Part shown: positions 16,165 to 23,618 of the stretch, piece after piece
Position numbering within the stretch: position 1 is the stretch's first letter
Layout: each line of letters opens with the position of its first letter
Assembly (NCBI GenBank): GCA_964528095.1
Contig: CAZGSG010000012.1
Coordinates: 1 to 41,133 of the forward strand
From: CAZGSG01 sp964528095
GTDB taxonomy: Bacteria; Bacteroidota; Bacteroidia; Chitinophagales; Chitinophagaceae
DNA length: 41,133 nucleotides
Direction: 5' to 3'
The notes under the pieces: model-generated
What the model saw: only the letters and a program-made list of their open reading frames with translations
What the model was told of the DNA's origin: nothing
Database searches by the model: none
Position numbers and translations under genes: made by a program

Positions 16165-16246
16165 TTTAAATTCAAAAGTCAAAATTAAAAAACAAACCCC
16201 GGTTTTCGGAATGCATTTTTGAATTTTGCATTTTTAATTTTTAATT
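16165..16246. repeat. AT-rich intergenic inverted-repeat element, copy C
   Basis: The left part (TTTAAATTCAAAAG, then AAAATTAAAAAAC) is complementary in composition to the right part (TTTTTGAATTTTGC, then TTTTTAATTTTTAATT) around CCGGTTTTCGG (16199-16209). It ends 13 nt past the MFS stop at 16260. The core shared with copy B on the minus strand is AATTCAAAAA, 6 or 7 nt, CCGAAAA. Confidence 0.6.
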
Positions 16247-16259
16247 GTTCCCTGGTTAA

Positions 16260-17528
16260 TTACTCTGTAAGAATTGTCGGACCGGCTGGGGTAGTATGAT
16301 ATGCCGCCTTTCTTTTTGTAAGCCTGCTCACCCTGTACATTAACAATATACTTATTACGGATATACCGACAATGACATAACCAACCGTATCATAATGTTC
16401 AAGCGGGCTGCCTTTACTCTTTTGCGTTACTACCATACCCGCAACAGCCGCAGCAACTCCCCCGGCTATTTGTTGCAGTGATGCATTGATACTCATAAAT
16501 GCACCCCGGTCCTGCATATCGGGTATAGCAGATGTGAGCGCGGAGGATGGTATCATCCTGCTCATGATGCCCATCATCATCAGTATATTCAATACCATTA
16601 CAAGCCAGAGAGGGGTTATTCCCAGGTTGGTATACACTACGCACATTATCATCATCCATACTGATGCTACTGCAAATATTTTGAATTTGTCCACACGGTC
16701 ACTCAACCGCCCGATCAGCGGCATGATAATAAGCGAACTGATACCCGATACCATAAACAGCATGGGCAATTGCTGATTGGTTATACCCAGGTTATTAATG
16801 GCAAAGGCACTACCAAAAGGCATCATCATAAAACCACCAATCGAAAGTAGGGCCGTAGCCGTAAAACCAATGCGATAATCCCGCTTAGCCACCGTATTCC
16901 ATAAATGACTAAATGCAGAACCTTTCTTTTGTATGGCAAGATGTTGCGTAACAGGTTGCAGTTTGATAAAAATAACCAGGGCAATCAGTACGCTCAGTAC
17001 GGCCACCATCCAGAAAGGCGCTTCCCAACCCCATGCATTTGCCAGGAATAAACCAATCGGTACACCAAGCACCTGGCTAGCGCCAAAACCCATCTGCACG
17101 AACCCCATCACACGTCCCCGCTGGTTCAATGCAAAAAGATCTGTAATAATGGCCATGGATATGGAACCGATCACGCCACCAAATAAACCTGTTACAATAC
17201 GTGCGGCCAGTAATACACCATAAGAATGCGCGAGGCCACAACATATCGTACCTATAATAAACCCGGTATAAAAGAAGAGCAGTAATTTTTTACGATCAAA
17301 CCGGTCTGCAAATCCTGCTGTAAGCAATCCCGATATACCTGCACTAAATGCATAAGCCGATACCGCGAATCCAAAAGCGGATGGTTTAAGCGTAAGCGAT
17401 TTCATCAGCATATCACCCAACGGCGACATGACCATAAAATCAAGTATCACGGAAAACTGGGTGATCGCGAGAATAAAGACAACAAATTTCTGGTAGGATG
17501 TAAAAGGTACTATTTCCGGCTTTTTCAT
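16260..17528 (-). CDS. MFS transporter (AraJ/drug-sugar efflux type)
   Basis: I take the ATG at 17526-17528 (MKKPEIVPFTSYQK) as the start, 13 codons inside the longest frame, because the family normally begins a few residues before the first helix (FVVFILAITQFSVILDFMV). The 422-residue protein has about 12 hydrophobic helices. The loop 2-3 motif is GFADRFDRKKLL, and RIVTGLFGGVIGSISMAIITDL matches the motif of helices 4-5 in sugar/drug efflux permeases. The substrate is unknown. It is divergent from the Ldh-family reductase gene. A joint role in a sugar-acid pathway is possible but speculative. Confidence 0.85.
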   Translation of the reverse strand: MKKPEIVPFTSYQKFVVFILAITQFSVILDFMVMSPLGDMLMKSLTLKPSAFGFAVSAYAFSAGISGLLTAGFADRFDRKKLLLFFYTGFIIGTICCGLAHSYGVLLAARIVTGLFGGVIGSISMAIITDLFALNQRGRVMGFVQMGFGASQVLGVPIGLFLANAWGWEAPFWMVAVLSVLIALVIFIKLQPVTQHLAIQKKGSAFSHLWNTVAKRDYRIGFTATALLSIGGFMMMPFGSAFAINNLGITNQQLPMLFMVSGISSLIIMPLIGRLSDRVDKFKIFAVASVWMMIMCVVYTNLGITPLWLVMVLNILMMMGIMSRMIPSSALTSAIPDMQDRGAFMSINASLQQIAGGVAAAVAGMVVTQKSKGSPLEHYDTVGYVIVGISVISILLMYRVSRLTKRKAAYHTTPAGPTILTE

Positions 17529-17654
17529 GAATAGGCGTTGGCTGTGTAAAATGCGTTGTTTATACAAATATCAGGAAAAGGCCAAAGGGAAAAACTAATA
17601 AAGCGGCCGTTTAGATAAAAACAGGGTGAGCGTCGGTAAAGGGTCGATTTTTGA

Positions 17655-17678
17655 GGGGGAATGGGATGGGGATTAGGG
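17655..17678 (+). other. G-quadruplex-type motif in a divergent promoter region
   Basis: Four G-runs (GGGGG, GGG, GGGG, GGG) separated by loops of 3, 2 and 4 nt satisfy the intrastrand G4 pattern. It stands out in an AT-leaning intergenic stretch between the MFS and Ldh-family genes. Folding and function are not shown by sequence. Confidence 0.5.
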
Positions 17679-17836
17679 ATCGTGGATGTTTTGAATATTG
17701 GATTTTGGATGTGCTGAATAAAACCGGCCGGGATTAAACCGGGATAGAAATTGTTACGCATATGCACTCGTGATTTACCGGAGGATGCCGATTTTTGAAT
17801 AGTATTGCTTCACCTTTATTTACTAATACCATTTTT

Positions 17837-18823
17837 ATGCGTGTGCCTTTTGAAGAATTGACATCTCAACTAATCGCTATTTTATTAAATACCGGCCTTA
17901 GCAGTGAAAAAGCTCAGCACTGTGCCCGCATTTTTGCAGAGAACAGCCGCGATGGGGTGCATTCACATGGACTGAACAGGTTTCCTGTTTTTATTAAAAC
18001 AATACAACAGGGATTAGTGGACATTCATGCGGAACCAGAATTGGTATCGGCAAATGGTTCTATGGAGCAATGGGATGGTAACCTGGCGCCCGGCATGTAT
18101 AGCGCTATGCGCTGTATGAACAGGGCCGTTGAACTGGCAAAAGAAAATTCGATAGGTTGTGTTGCTATCAGGAATACCAATCACTGGATGCGTGGCGGCA
18201 CTTACGGATGGCAGGCCGCTGAGCAGGGATGCATAGCGATCTGCGCAACCAATGCCTGCGCCAATATGCCTGCATGGGGCGGCATCGACCCGAGACTCGG
18301 CAATAATCCGCTCGTAATTGCGGTGCCACGCTCAAAGGGGCATATAGTGCTCGACCTTGCCTTATCCCAATTTTCCTATGGTAAGTTGCAGGAATATGAA
18401 TTGCGCAACCAGGAACTGCCTGTTGCGGGTGGTTATGATAACAAAGGAATGCTTACCAAAGACCCAAAAGCTATCTCGGCTACCAGGAGAACATTGCCAA
18501 TCGGCTTTTGGAAAGGTGCCGGATTATCCATGCTGCTCGATATACTGGTTGCAGGATTGAGCGGTGGCAGGTCCGTAGCGCAGATCAGTAAAGGCGGGGA
18601 AGAATATGCAGTCTCCCAGTTTTTTCTTTGTATTGACGCAAAGACATTGGACACAGCAATGATCGAAGAAATCATCGCATTCACTAAAGAAAGCAGCCTG
18701 GTCGATGAAAATAATGCAGTACGTTATCCCGGCGAGCAGACATTGCTGACAAGAAAAAAAAGCGAGCAGGACGGGGTAGAAGTAAATGAAGGTATTTGGC
18801 TGGAAGTAAAAAAACTACTTTAA
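17837..18823 (+). CDS. Ldh-family oxidoreductase, YiaK/DlgD-like (2,3-diketo-L-gulonate reductase type)
   Basis: The longest frame begins at 17795, but family members start at MxVxFEEL, matching the ATG at 17837 (MRVPFEELTSQL, 328 residues). Strong resemblance to E. coli YiaK is visible: the VHSHGLNRFP block with catalytic-type His44, EQWD, the NHWMRGGTYGWQAAE block (His116), PLVIAVP, FSYGKL, GFWKGAGLSMLLDI and DENNAVRYPGE. YiaK reduces 2,3-diketo-L-gulonate with NADH, and related members act on other 2-keto acids, so the exact substrate remains open. No yia-type transporter or kinase genes are adjacent; only the divergent MFS gene is. The next gene is 179 bp away. Confidence 0.85.
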   Translation: MRVPFEELTSQLIAILLNTGLSSEKAQHCARIFAENSRDGVHSHGLNRFPVFIKTIQQGLVDIHAEPELVSANGSMEQWDGNLAPGMYSAMRCMNRAVELAKENSIGCVAIRNTNHWMRGGTYGWQAAEQGCIAICATNACANMPAWGGIDPRLGNNPLVIAVPRSKGHIVLDLALSQFSYGKLQEYELRNQELPVAGGYDNKGMLTKDPKAISATRRTLPIGFWKGAGLSMLLDILVAGLSGGRSVAQISKGGEEYAVSQFFLCIDAKTLDTAMIEEIIAFTKESSLVDENNAVRYPGEQTLLTRKKSEQDGVEVNEGIWLEVKKLL

Positions 18824-19002
18824 AAAAAGAAGGTGATCAGCGCTTACAGATGGGTCAATATTTTTGATAGCCCGCTTAAGCGCAGTTAAATACACTAATC
18901 GGGCATTTCAGCCAGATCAGGGCCCTACCAATAAACAAACATTTTATTTTTAGCAATGGCAGTGCAATGAGTTGCGCCTGCCTACTTAAATAATTTGTTT
19001 TT

Positions 19003-19713
19003 ATGATACGATGCGGATTTATCATTCTATTGTTTGTATATGGCCCGGTATGTACCGCCCAGCTGACTACAGACAGTCCTACCAAAGAGTATATTGATTC
19101 TTTTCCCGCCAATTCCGAAAATTTTTTACAGGCTTATACTATTTTTTACCCGCGGGCGGCATTTAATATACATGATAGTTATAAAACACTACTAAAAAAA
19201 AACCTGGTATTGCTTGCGAAAAAAGCAGGCCCCGCAAGTGGTATACTCAACCTTCTCTCCGGCAATTATCTTGACCATGACGCACCCTACCAGGTGAATA
19301 AGATCAAAGAAAAAAGGCTGGACAGTTTTTATACGCACACCAATAGAAATCTTACAGCGTTGTTTACGAAATTTCTTGACGCTTATCACCGGGTACCGGA
19401 ACAAACAAGGAAGATGACAGCATATGAGCATGCAGAAGAAAATTATGCACACCGTAAAAAAATACTCCGGCAATGGTTTAACCCGATCACTGAAGAATTG
19501 CTCAAACTGGAAGAGTATTTTATTAAAACCGGGCTTGACAAAGCGCTATATGACAGTTCGCATCAATACCATGTACAGTTACTCGAAATAAAAGGCTATA
19601 TCATTGACAGAATAATGGAATTGCACCGGTATGCCGCTGCTATTGACGAAGATGCAGCCCGTATTATTGACAAGAGCAAAAGAAATCCTGCCGCCGTAAA
19701 AGCCATCTATTGA
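19003..19713 (+). CDS. Exported protein of unknown function
   Basis: A 236-residue protein with an N-terminal signal peptide (MIRCGFIILLFVYGPVCTAQ). The mature part is rich in charged helices, for example KKILRQWFNPITEELLKLEEYF and DRIMELHRYAAAIDEDAARIIDKSK. I recognise no domain or catalytic motif. It could be a periplasmic helical protein. It is followed by a good intrinsic terminator at 19750-19774, so it is probably a single-gene transcript. Confidence 0.65.
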   Translation: MIRCGFIILLFVYGPVCTAQLTTDSPTKEYIDSFPANSENFLQAYTIFYPRAAFNIHDSYKTLLKKNLVLLAKKAGPASGILNLLSGNYLDHDAPYQVNKIKEKRLDSFYTHTNRNLTALFTKFLDAYHRVPEQTRKMTAYEHAEENYAHRKKILRQWFNPITEELLKLEEYFIKTGLDKALYDSSHQYHVQLLEIKGYIIDRIMELHRYAAAIDEDAARIIDKSKRNPAAVKAIY

Positions 19714-19749
19714 TCGTTCAACTGCCGGGTCACAGGTGTTTATTTTTTT

Positions 19750-19774
19750 AAGAAGCCAGCTGATGGCTTTTTTT
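19750..19774 (+). terminator. Intrinsic terminator after the exported protein
   Basis: The stem AAGAAGCCA (19750-19758) pairs with TGGCTTTTT (19764-19772) around the loop GCTGA with one G-T wobble, and a T-run follows to 19774. It lies 37 bp past the stop at 19713. Confidence 0.8.
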
Positions 19775-19930
19775 ATTGTCGTCCATTGATGATAATACAC
19801 TTAAGAGAACAGTATAGCTCTCTGCATCCCCAGAGGCCTGTATTGCCAATTCTCCTCCTCTCACCCGTTTCGTATTCTTACAATTTTACCTGGCCCGATT
19901 GCTGATACTTTGCATATTAAATAATAAAAA

Positions 19931-20809
19931 ATGTTCAGCACAACACCAGCAACTATTCTTATCACCGGGGCAACCGGCACTATTGGCAGCGAACTGGCCA
20001 GGCAGCTTTCCGCTCGTGGTATTCCCTTTCGTGCACTTGTAAGATCATTGGAAAATGCAAAATCGATTGCAGCACTGCCTGGAGCAGAACTGGTAACAGG
20101 CGACCTCACAGATACCAGTAGCATTGTAAAAGCGTTACACGGAATTGAACGTGCATTCCTGCTGACCAACTCCTCCGAACAGGCTGAAGCCACGCAAATA
20201 AACTTTACTGAAGTGGCCCATAAGACCGGTCTCCGGCATATTGTAAAACTTTCCCAGCTGGCCGCCAATGAAAATTCCCCTGTACGATTTCTCCGTTACC
20301 ATGCCACGGTGGAAAAAAAGATCACCGATTCAGGCATGACATATACCTTTCTCCGGCCCAATTTATTTATGCAGGGGCTCCTCGGTTTCCGGGACTCTAT
20401 CATAAAAAAAGGGATGTTTTTTGCCGCTATAGGAAATGCAAAAGTGAGTCTTGTAGATATACGGGATATTGCCGCCGTAGCAGTCGAAGCATTGACAAAG
20501 CGGGGTCACGAAAACAAGATCTATACACTCACAGGTCCCGAAGGATTGACCCACGAACAACTGGCAACAGACCTGTCCAATACAACAGGCCGCGCTATCC
20601 GCTTTATACCTGTAGAGCCCGGAGATATGCGCCAGGCGCTGCTTTCAGTCGGTTCTCCCGAATGGCAGGCTGACGGGTTAATAGAAGATTATGCCCATTA
20701 TTCATTGGGAGAAGCTTCGGAAATTACGGATACGATACAGCAAATAACAGGACAATGTCCAGGAGATTTTAAAAAATTCGCCAATGATTACAGAAGCGAT
20801 TTTTTATGA
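19931..20809 (+). CDS. NmrA-like SDR-family NAD(P)-binding oxidoreductase
   Basis: A 292-residue Rossmann protein with the dinucleotide motif TGATGTIG (12-19) after the first strand (ILITGATG). It continues with ALVRS (NADP-preferring arginine), LVTGDLTDTSSIVKAL, VKLSQLAANENSPVRFLRYHATVEKKI and YTFLRPNLFMQ, typical of the NmrA/HSCARG-like atypical SDRs. It lacks the catalytic YxxxK in the usual place, as is common in this group. The role may be redox sensing or quinone reduction (QorB-like). No operon partner is visible: the SWIB gene starts 287 bp downstream. Confidence 0.82.
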   Translation: MFSTTPATILITGATGTIGSELARQLSARGIPFRALVRSLENAKSIAALPGAELVTGDLTDTSSIVKALHGIERAFLLTNSSEQAEATQINFTEVAHKTGLRHIVKLSQLAANENSPVRFLRYHATVEKKITDSGMTYTFLRPNLFMQGLLGFRDSIIKKGMFFAAIGNAKVSLVDIRDIAAVAVEALTKRGHENKIYTLTGPEGLTHEQLATDLSNTTGRAIRFIPVEPGDMRQALLSVGSPEWQADGLIEDYAHYSLGEASEITDTIQQITGQCPGDFKKFANDYRSDFL

Positions 20810-20830
20810 AACAGACGCTCCAAAAACCAG

Positions 20831-21020
20831 TTTTCATAGGGAAAATGAGTTCATTCATTCCTGGCTTTTTTTATGTTACTTAATGAAAGCAACAAGTGAC
20901 CAGCAGGGCATTTTTGGCATTCCCCGAGGGAAAAAACTGGTTTTTTACGATTTCTCCTATGAAAAATGTTATACACGCTTTATCCCCGATGCGATATAAA
21001 GGGCATTTATCCTATGAAAA
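20831..21020. repeat. Three TCCTATGAAAA-type motifs upstream of the SWIB gene
   Basis: TCCTATGAAAA occurs at 20955-20965 and 21010-21020, and a near-perfect inverted copy TTTTCATAGGG at 20831-20841. Next to them, AAAACCAGTTTT (20823-20834) is mirrored by AAAACTGGTTTT near 20935-20946. ACAAGTGAC also occurs twice in the interval (near 20892 and 21027). They could form RNA structure or be protein sites in the leader or promoter of the SWIB gene. Confidence 0.45.
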
Positions 21021-21096
21021 TTCAAAACAAGTGACTTATATTTAGCCAACGATTAGACTTGAACCTCTTATTACTAACTATTAAATTCAAAGTAAA

Positions 21097-21486
21097 ATGG
21101 CTACAAAAGTAAAAAAAGCGGCAAAGAAAGCTGCAAAGAAAGTCGCTAAGAAAGCCCCTGCAAAAAAGAAAGCAGCGAAAAAAGCGGCAAAGAAAGCAGC
21201 TCCAAAAAAATCTCCAGCTAAGAAAAAATCAGCACGTAAACCTAATGCCGCATTCATGGCTCCACTTACATCAAGCCCTGCTTTAGCAGATGTGATCGGT
21301 GATAAAGCGCTGCCAAGAACAGAGATCATCAAAAAGATCTGGGAATACATCAAGAAGAACAAATTACAGGATAGCAAAAACAAAAGAATGATCAATGCAG
21401 ATGCTAAACTGAAAGTATTGTTCGCAGGTAAAACTCAGGTTTCCATGTTTGACTTAGCTAAAATAGTAAGCAAAAATGTGAAGTAA
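21097..21486 (+). CDS. SWIB-domain protein with histone-H1-like lysine-rich tail
   Basis: This 129-residue protein has two parts. Residues 1-48 hold 22 lysines in AKKAAKK repeats with alanine and proline, a histone-H1/Hc1-like tail expected to bind DNA by charge. Residues about 51-128 are a SWIB/MDM2-type domain: FMAPLTSSPALADVIG, then LPRTEIIKKIWEYIKKNKLQD, MINADAKLKVLF and VSMFDLAKIVSKNV. In eukaryotes SWIB occurs in chromatin remodelling subunits. In bacteria it is known from Chlamydia and Bacteroidota, often with such a tail, and its role there is poorly defined. A nucleoid-associated protein is the best inference. It ends in a strong terminator, so it is a single-gene transcript. Confidence 0.92.
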   Translation: MATKVKKAAKKAAKKVAKKAPAKKKAAKKAAKKAAPKKSPAKKKSARKPNAAFMAPLTSSPALADVIGDKALPRTEIIKKIWEYIKKNKLQDSKNKRMINADAKLKVLFAGKTQVSMFDLAKIVSKNVK

Positions 21487-21527
21487 TTGAATTTACTGAC
21501 TGCTATCATTTAGCAGTGCATTTATTT

Positions 21528-21560
21528 AATAAACCCCCGATCCGGGGGTTTATTCGTTTT
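21528..21560 (+). terminator. Strong intrinsic terminator of the SWIB gene
   Basis: An 11-bp perfect stem with a C5/G5 core (21528-21538 with 21544-21554) encloses the loop GATCC and is followed by CGTTTT. It begins 42 bp past the stop at 21486. Confidence 0.88.
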
Positions 21561-21698
21561 GTGATGGCTTATTGAGCATACTATATGACTTCAACATCTT
21601 TGCGTCCTCGTATACAAAATCATGCTGTATTTTTTTATCTCCCTGTTTCGACAAACACATGGCACCTGTTTATCAAATCACTGTTATGGATAATTCCC

Positions 21699-22664
21699 TC
21701 ACCTGTTTTTGATCTTCTCTTTTTGCAAGGGTGAATAATCATTTCGATCCACGCCATTCACCACTATTTTATCAAAAAAACATTTTATGCCGGTTGCTAT
21801 ATTTATGTCAAGGGTATTTTGAATATGAAAATGAAGATGCGGCTCAGAGGAGTTTCCTGAATTACCGCAAAGACCTAATAATTCGCCTTGTTTTACTTTC
21901 TGTCCTTCTTTGACAAGAATAGAATTTTGTTTGAAATGCGCGAAGAACAGGTATTCATTCGTAGCAGTTTTTATGATCACTGTATTCCCTGTTACATCCG
22001 CCGTATTCATTACACCGGGCTTATTATCTTTTATTTTATCCTTTACGAATACCACCTCCCCATCACAGGGTGCTATCAACTCCTTTCCGAACGCGTAATA
22101 ATCATCGTTGGTTTTCCCATTGGTCCTGAACGACCGTCCCCTTGCATCCGTTATAATGATATCAAAAGCATTCTTCTGGGCGAGGTTTTCTACATGATAG
22201 TTTAACTCCTTTGTGTCACCACCCCACACCACGGTCCATTCGCCTTTAAAAGGCAACTGCAATTTTGTACTATTTCGTTTTGGCAGAGGCAGGCTTTCAT
22301 CTGTAAAGGGGCTAATGAGCAATCCGTTGATCTTTGACTGATCATCTACCGAAATATTTACTGCAAACAAAGCGCGTTCGAATTTTGTTTTGTACACGGC
22401 AAAGTTTTTTTTGTATTTGACAAATTCCGTTTTGCCGATCTTGCCAGCCTGTGTTTCCAACCCACTAAAAAACTCCTTTGTCTTCTTAAGCGGCAAGGCC
22501 GTTTGCATTTCCGGGGAGAAGGAAGCGAAGATGCTGTCGTAGCTGCCGCTATTATAATCTTTCACGAATTTTTCTGTGGCTGTACGATATGCCGGTTTTT
22601 CAGCCTGGGAGAAGATATTCGTCGCGATGGCTAACAATATAAGGGTAGCTGGTATTTTTCTCAT
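21699..22664 (-). CDS. Exported M23-type (LytM/duplicated hybrid) protein with N-terminal DUF3887-like domain
   Basis: A 321-residue protein with a signal peptide (MRKIPATLILLAIATNIFSQ). Residues about 27-120 resemble DUF3887 (FVKDYNSGSYDSIFASFSPEM). Residues 150-300 form an M23 lysostaphin-like barrel: APCDGEVVFV, NTVIIKTATNEYLFFAHF (His243), VKEGQKVKQGELLGLCGNSGNSSEPHLHFHI (HxH at 276-278). The first zinc motif HxxxD reads KNAFD (164-168), so the first histidine is missing while Asp168 remains. Either the metal site is altered, as in other members of this branch, or the protein binds rather than cuts peptidoglycan. It lies downstream of the repeat-containing gap and is leftward. Confidence 0.82.
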   Translation of the reverse strand: MRKIPATLILLAIATNIFSQAEKPAYRTATEKFVKDYNSGSYDSIFASFSPEMQTALPLKKTKEFFSGLETQAGKIGKTEFVKYKKNFAVYKTKFERALFAVNISVDDQSKINGLLISPFTDESLPLPKRNSTKLQLPFKGEWTVVWGGDTKELNYHVENLAQKNAFDIIITDARGRSFRTNGKTNDDYYAFGKELIAPCDGEVVFVKDKIKDNKPGVMNTADVTGNTVIIKTATNEYLFFAHFKQNSILVKEGQKVKQGELLGLCGNSGNSSEPHLHFHIQNTLDINIATGIKCFFDKIVVNGVDRNDYSPLQKEKIKNR

Positions 22665-23059
22665 GAGTATATTTTTGTTGGTGGCCGTGCATTGTAAATA
22701 TAATAAGATTGGCTAGTTGATTCATTTTCGTCCAGTGAAAATCCTCCCTGGCTCATCCTGCAAATAATATCAGGAATGAACCCATAACACAACTCTTCCT
22801 TTGCTCATTTTCTCTGTTAGCTCTGTGTGAAACACCTTTCAAAGAGCCTGATCTTATAAAAAGGGAGGACATTGTACAGGGTGAATTAATGATACAAGTT
22901 GAGAATTATTCTTCCTCTTCGTGCATAACTAAAAAAGCAACAGGTTTCACACAGAGCTAACAGAGAAAATGAGCAAAGGGAAGATATTATCGAACTATAC
23001 ATTCATTATGCATCCGAAACAGGAGGTAAAAAGTATTTTCACTGCGCGAAAATTGCAGC
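22665..23059. other. 395-bp gene-free region between the M23 and Rrf2 genes
   Basis: No gene is seen on either strand. It holds the long inverted repeat at 22798-22979. The rest would have to contain the promoter of the M23 gene and the 3' end of the SUF/Rrf2 transcript. No clear T-rich terminator was found. Confidence 0.6.
22798..22979. repeat. Perfect 36-bp inverted repeat around a 110-bp centre
   Basis: Positions 22798-22833 and 22944-22979 are exact reverse complements over 36 bp, starting CCTTTGCTCATTTTCTCTGT on the left arm. Complementarity continues outward for a few bases after a 1-nt bulge (CTT / AAG). The 110-bp centre encodes nothing obvious. The arm sequence, with its CTCTGTTAGCTCTGTGTGAA pattern, resembles dispersed palindromic repeats seen in Bacteroidota genomes. 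No clear target-site duplication is visible. A MITE-like or REP-like element is the best reading. Confidence 0.75.
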
Positions 23060-23551
23060 TTAAGGGACTTTCAGGTTCTCCGCGGAGGAAATGATACTGT
23101 CGCGCAGAATTGCATGCAGTAACTGAGTTGATTCTTTTTCTGTATTTACCAGGTCATTGAGAGTGACCTTATCAAGCAACTGATCAACTGTATACTGGAT
23201 CATCTGCCAAAGTGAACGGGCTGAGCAATCCACCGAATTGGTACAAAGGCGCACAGAGCCTGAATGCAGCCCGCAAAAGTTCTTATTGAACAATACGCCG
23301 CCCAATACCTGCAATACGTCCTTGATCTTAATATCACGCGGAGACTTGGCCAGGCTGTAGCCGCCTTTATTACCCGGTGTGCTGTTAATGAATTCACCCA
23401 TGCGCAGGATACGCGTCAGCTTGGCTACATAGTGACTGCTCAGTCCCTCGGCCTCGCTCAACTGCGGAATACTCATGCCTTCCTGGTCCTTACACCCGCC
23501 TATGCGGATCAGGATCCTCAAGCCATATTCTTCCTGTGCGGTTATTTTCAT
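23060..23551 (-). CDS. Rrf2-family regulator with three candidate Fe-S cysteines
   Basis: A 163-residue Rrf2 protein: N-terminal winged helix (MKITAQEEYGLRILIRI, SIPQLSEAEGLSSHYVAKLTRILRMGEFINSTPGNKGGYSLAK, residues 1-69), then a regulatory segment with Cys93, Cys103 and Cys109. IscR has C-x5-C-x5-C; here the spacing is C-x9-C-x5-C, which still suits Fe-S binding but would differ in geometry. It is the last gene after the SUF cluster, 67 bp beyond the DUF59 gene, so it is probably co-transcribed and may sense cluster status to control the operon. In many bacteria the regulator is at the front. No binding site could be assigned. Confidence 0.88.
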   Translation of the reverse strand: MKITAQEEYGLRILIRIGGCKDQEGMSIPQLSEAEGLSSHYVAKLTRILRMGEFINSTPGNKGGYSLAKSPRDIKIKDVLQVLGGVLFNKNFCGLHSGSVRLCTNSVDCSARSLWQMIQYTVDQLLDKVTLNDLVNTEKESTQLLHAILRDSIISSAENLKVP

Positions 23552-23618
23552 TGTTTATTCTTTATCTGCAGCCGATCTCTCAGGAAGAGACCAGCTTTTT
23601 GAAACCTCTTTAATCAGT

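Noticed and set aside
18844..18888. GCGCTT/AAGCGC pair after the YiaK-like gene as a terminator
   Set aside because: The arms are only 6 bp with a long loop and no T-run follows, so the support is too weak.
20784..20999. A 71-codon rightward open frame overlapping the end of the NmrA-like gene
   Set aside because: It spans the motif-rich intergenic segment, has no recognisable domain, and overlaps a confident gene. The nucleotide repeats explain the region better.
21087..21395. An antisense frame rich in Phe-Ala repeats opposite the SWIB gene
   Set aside because: It is the mirror image of the lysine-alanine tail codons and would make no plausible protein.
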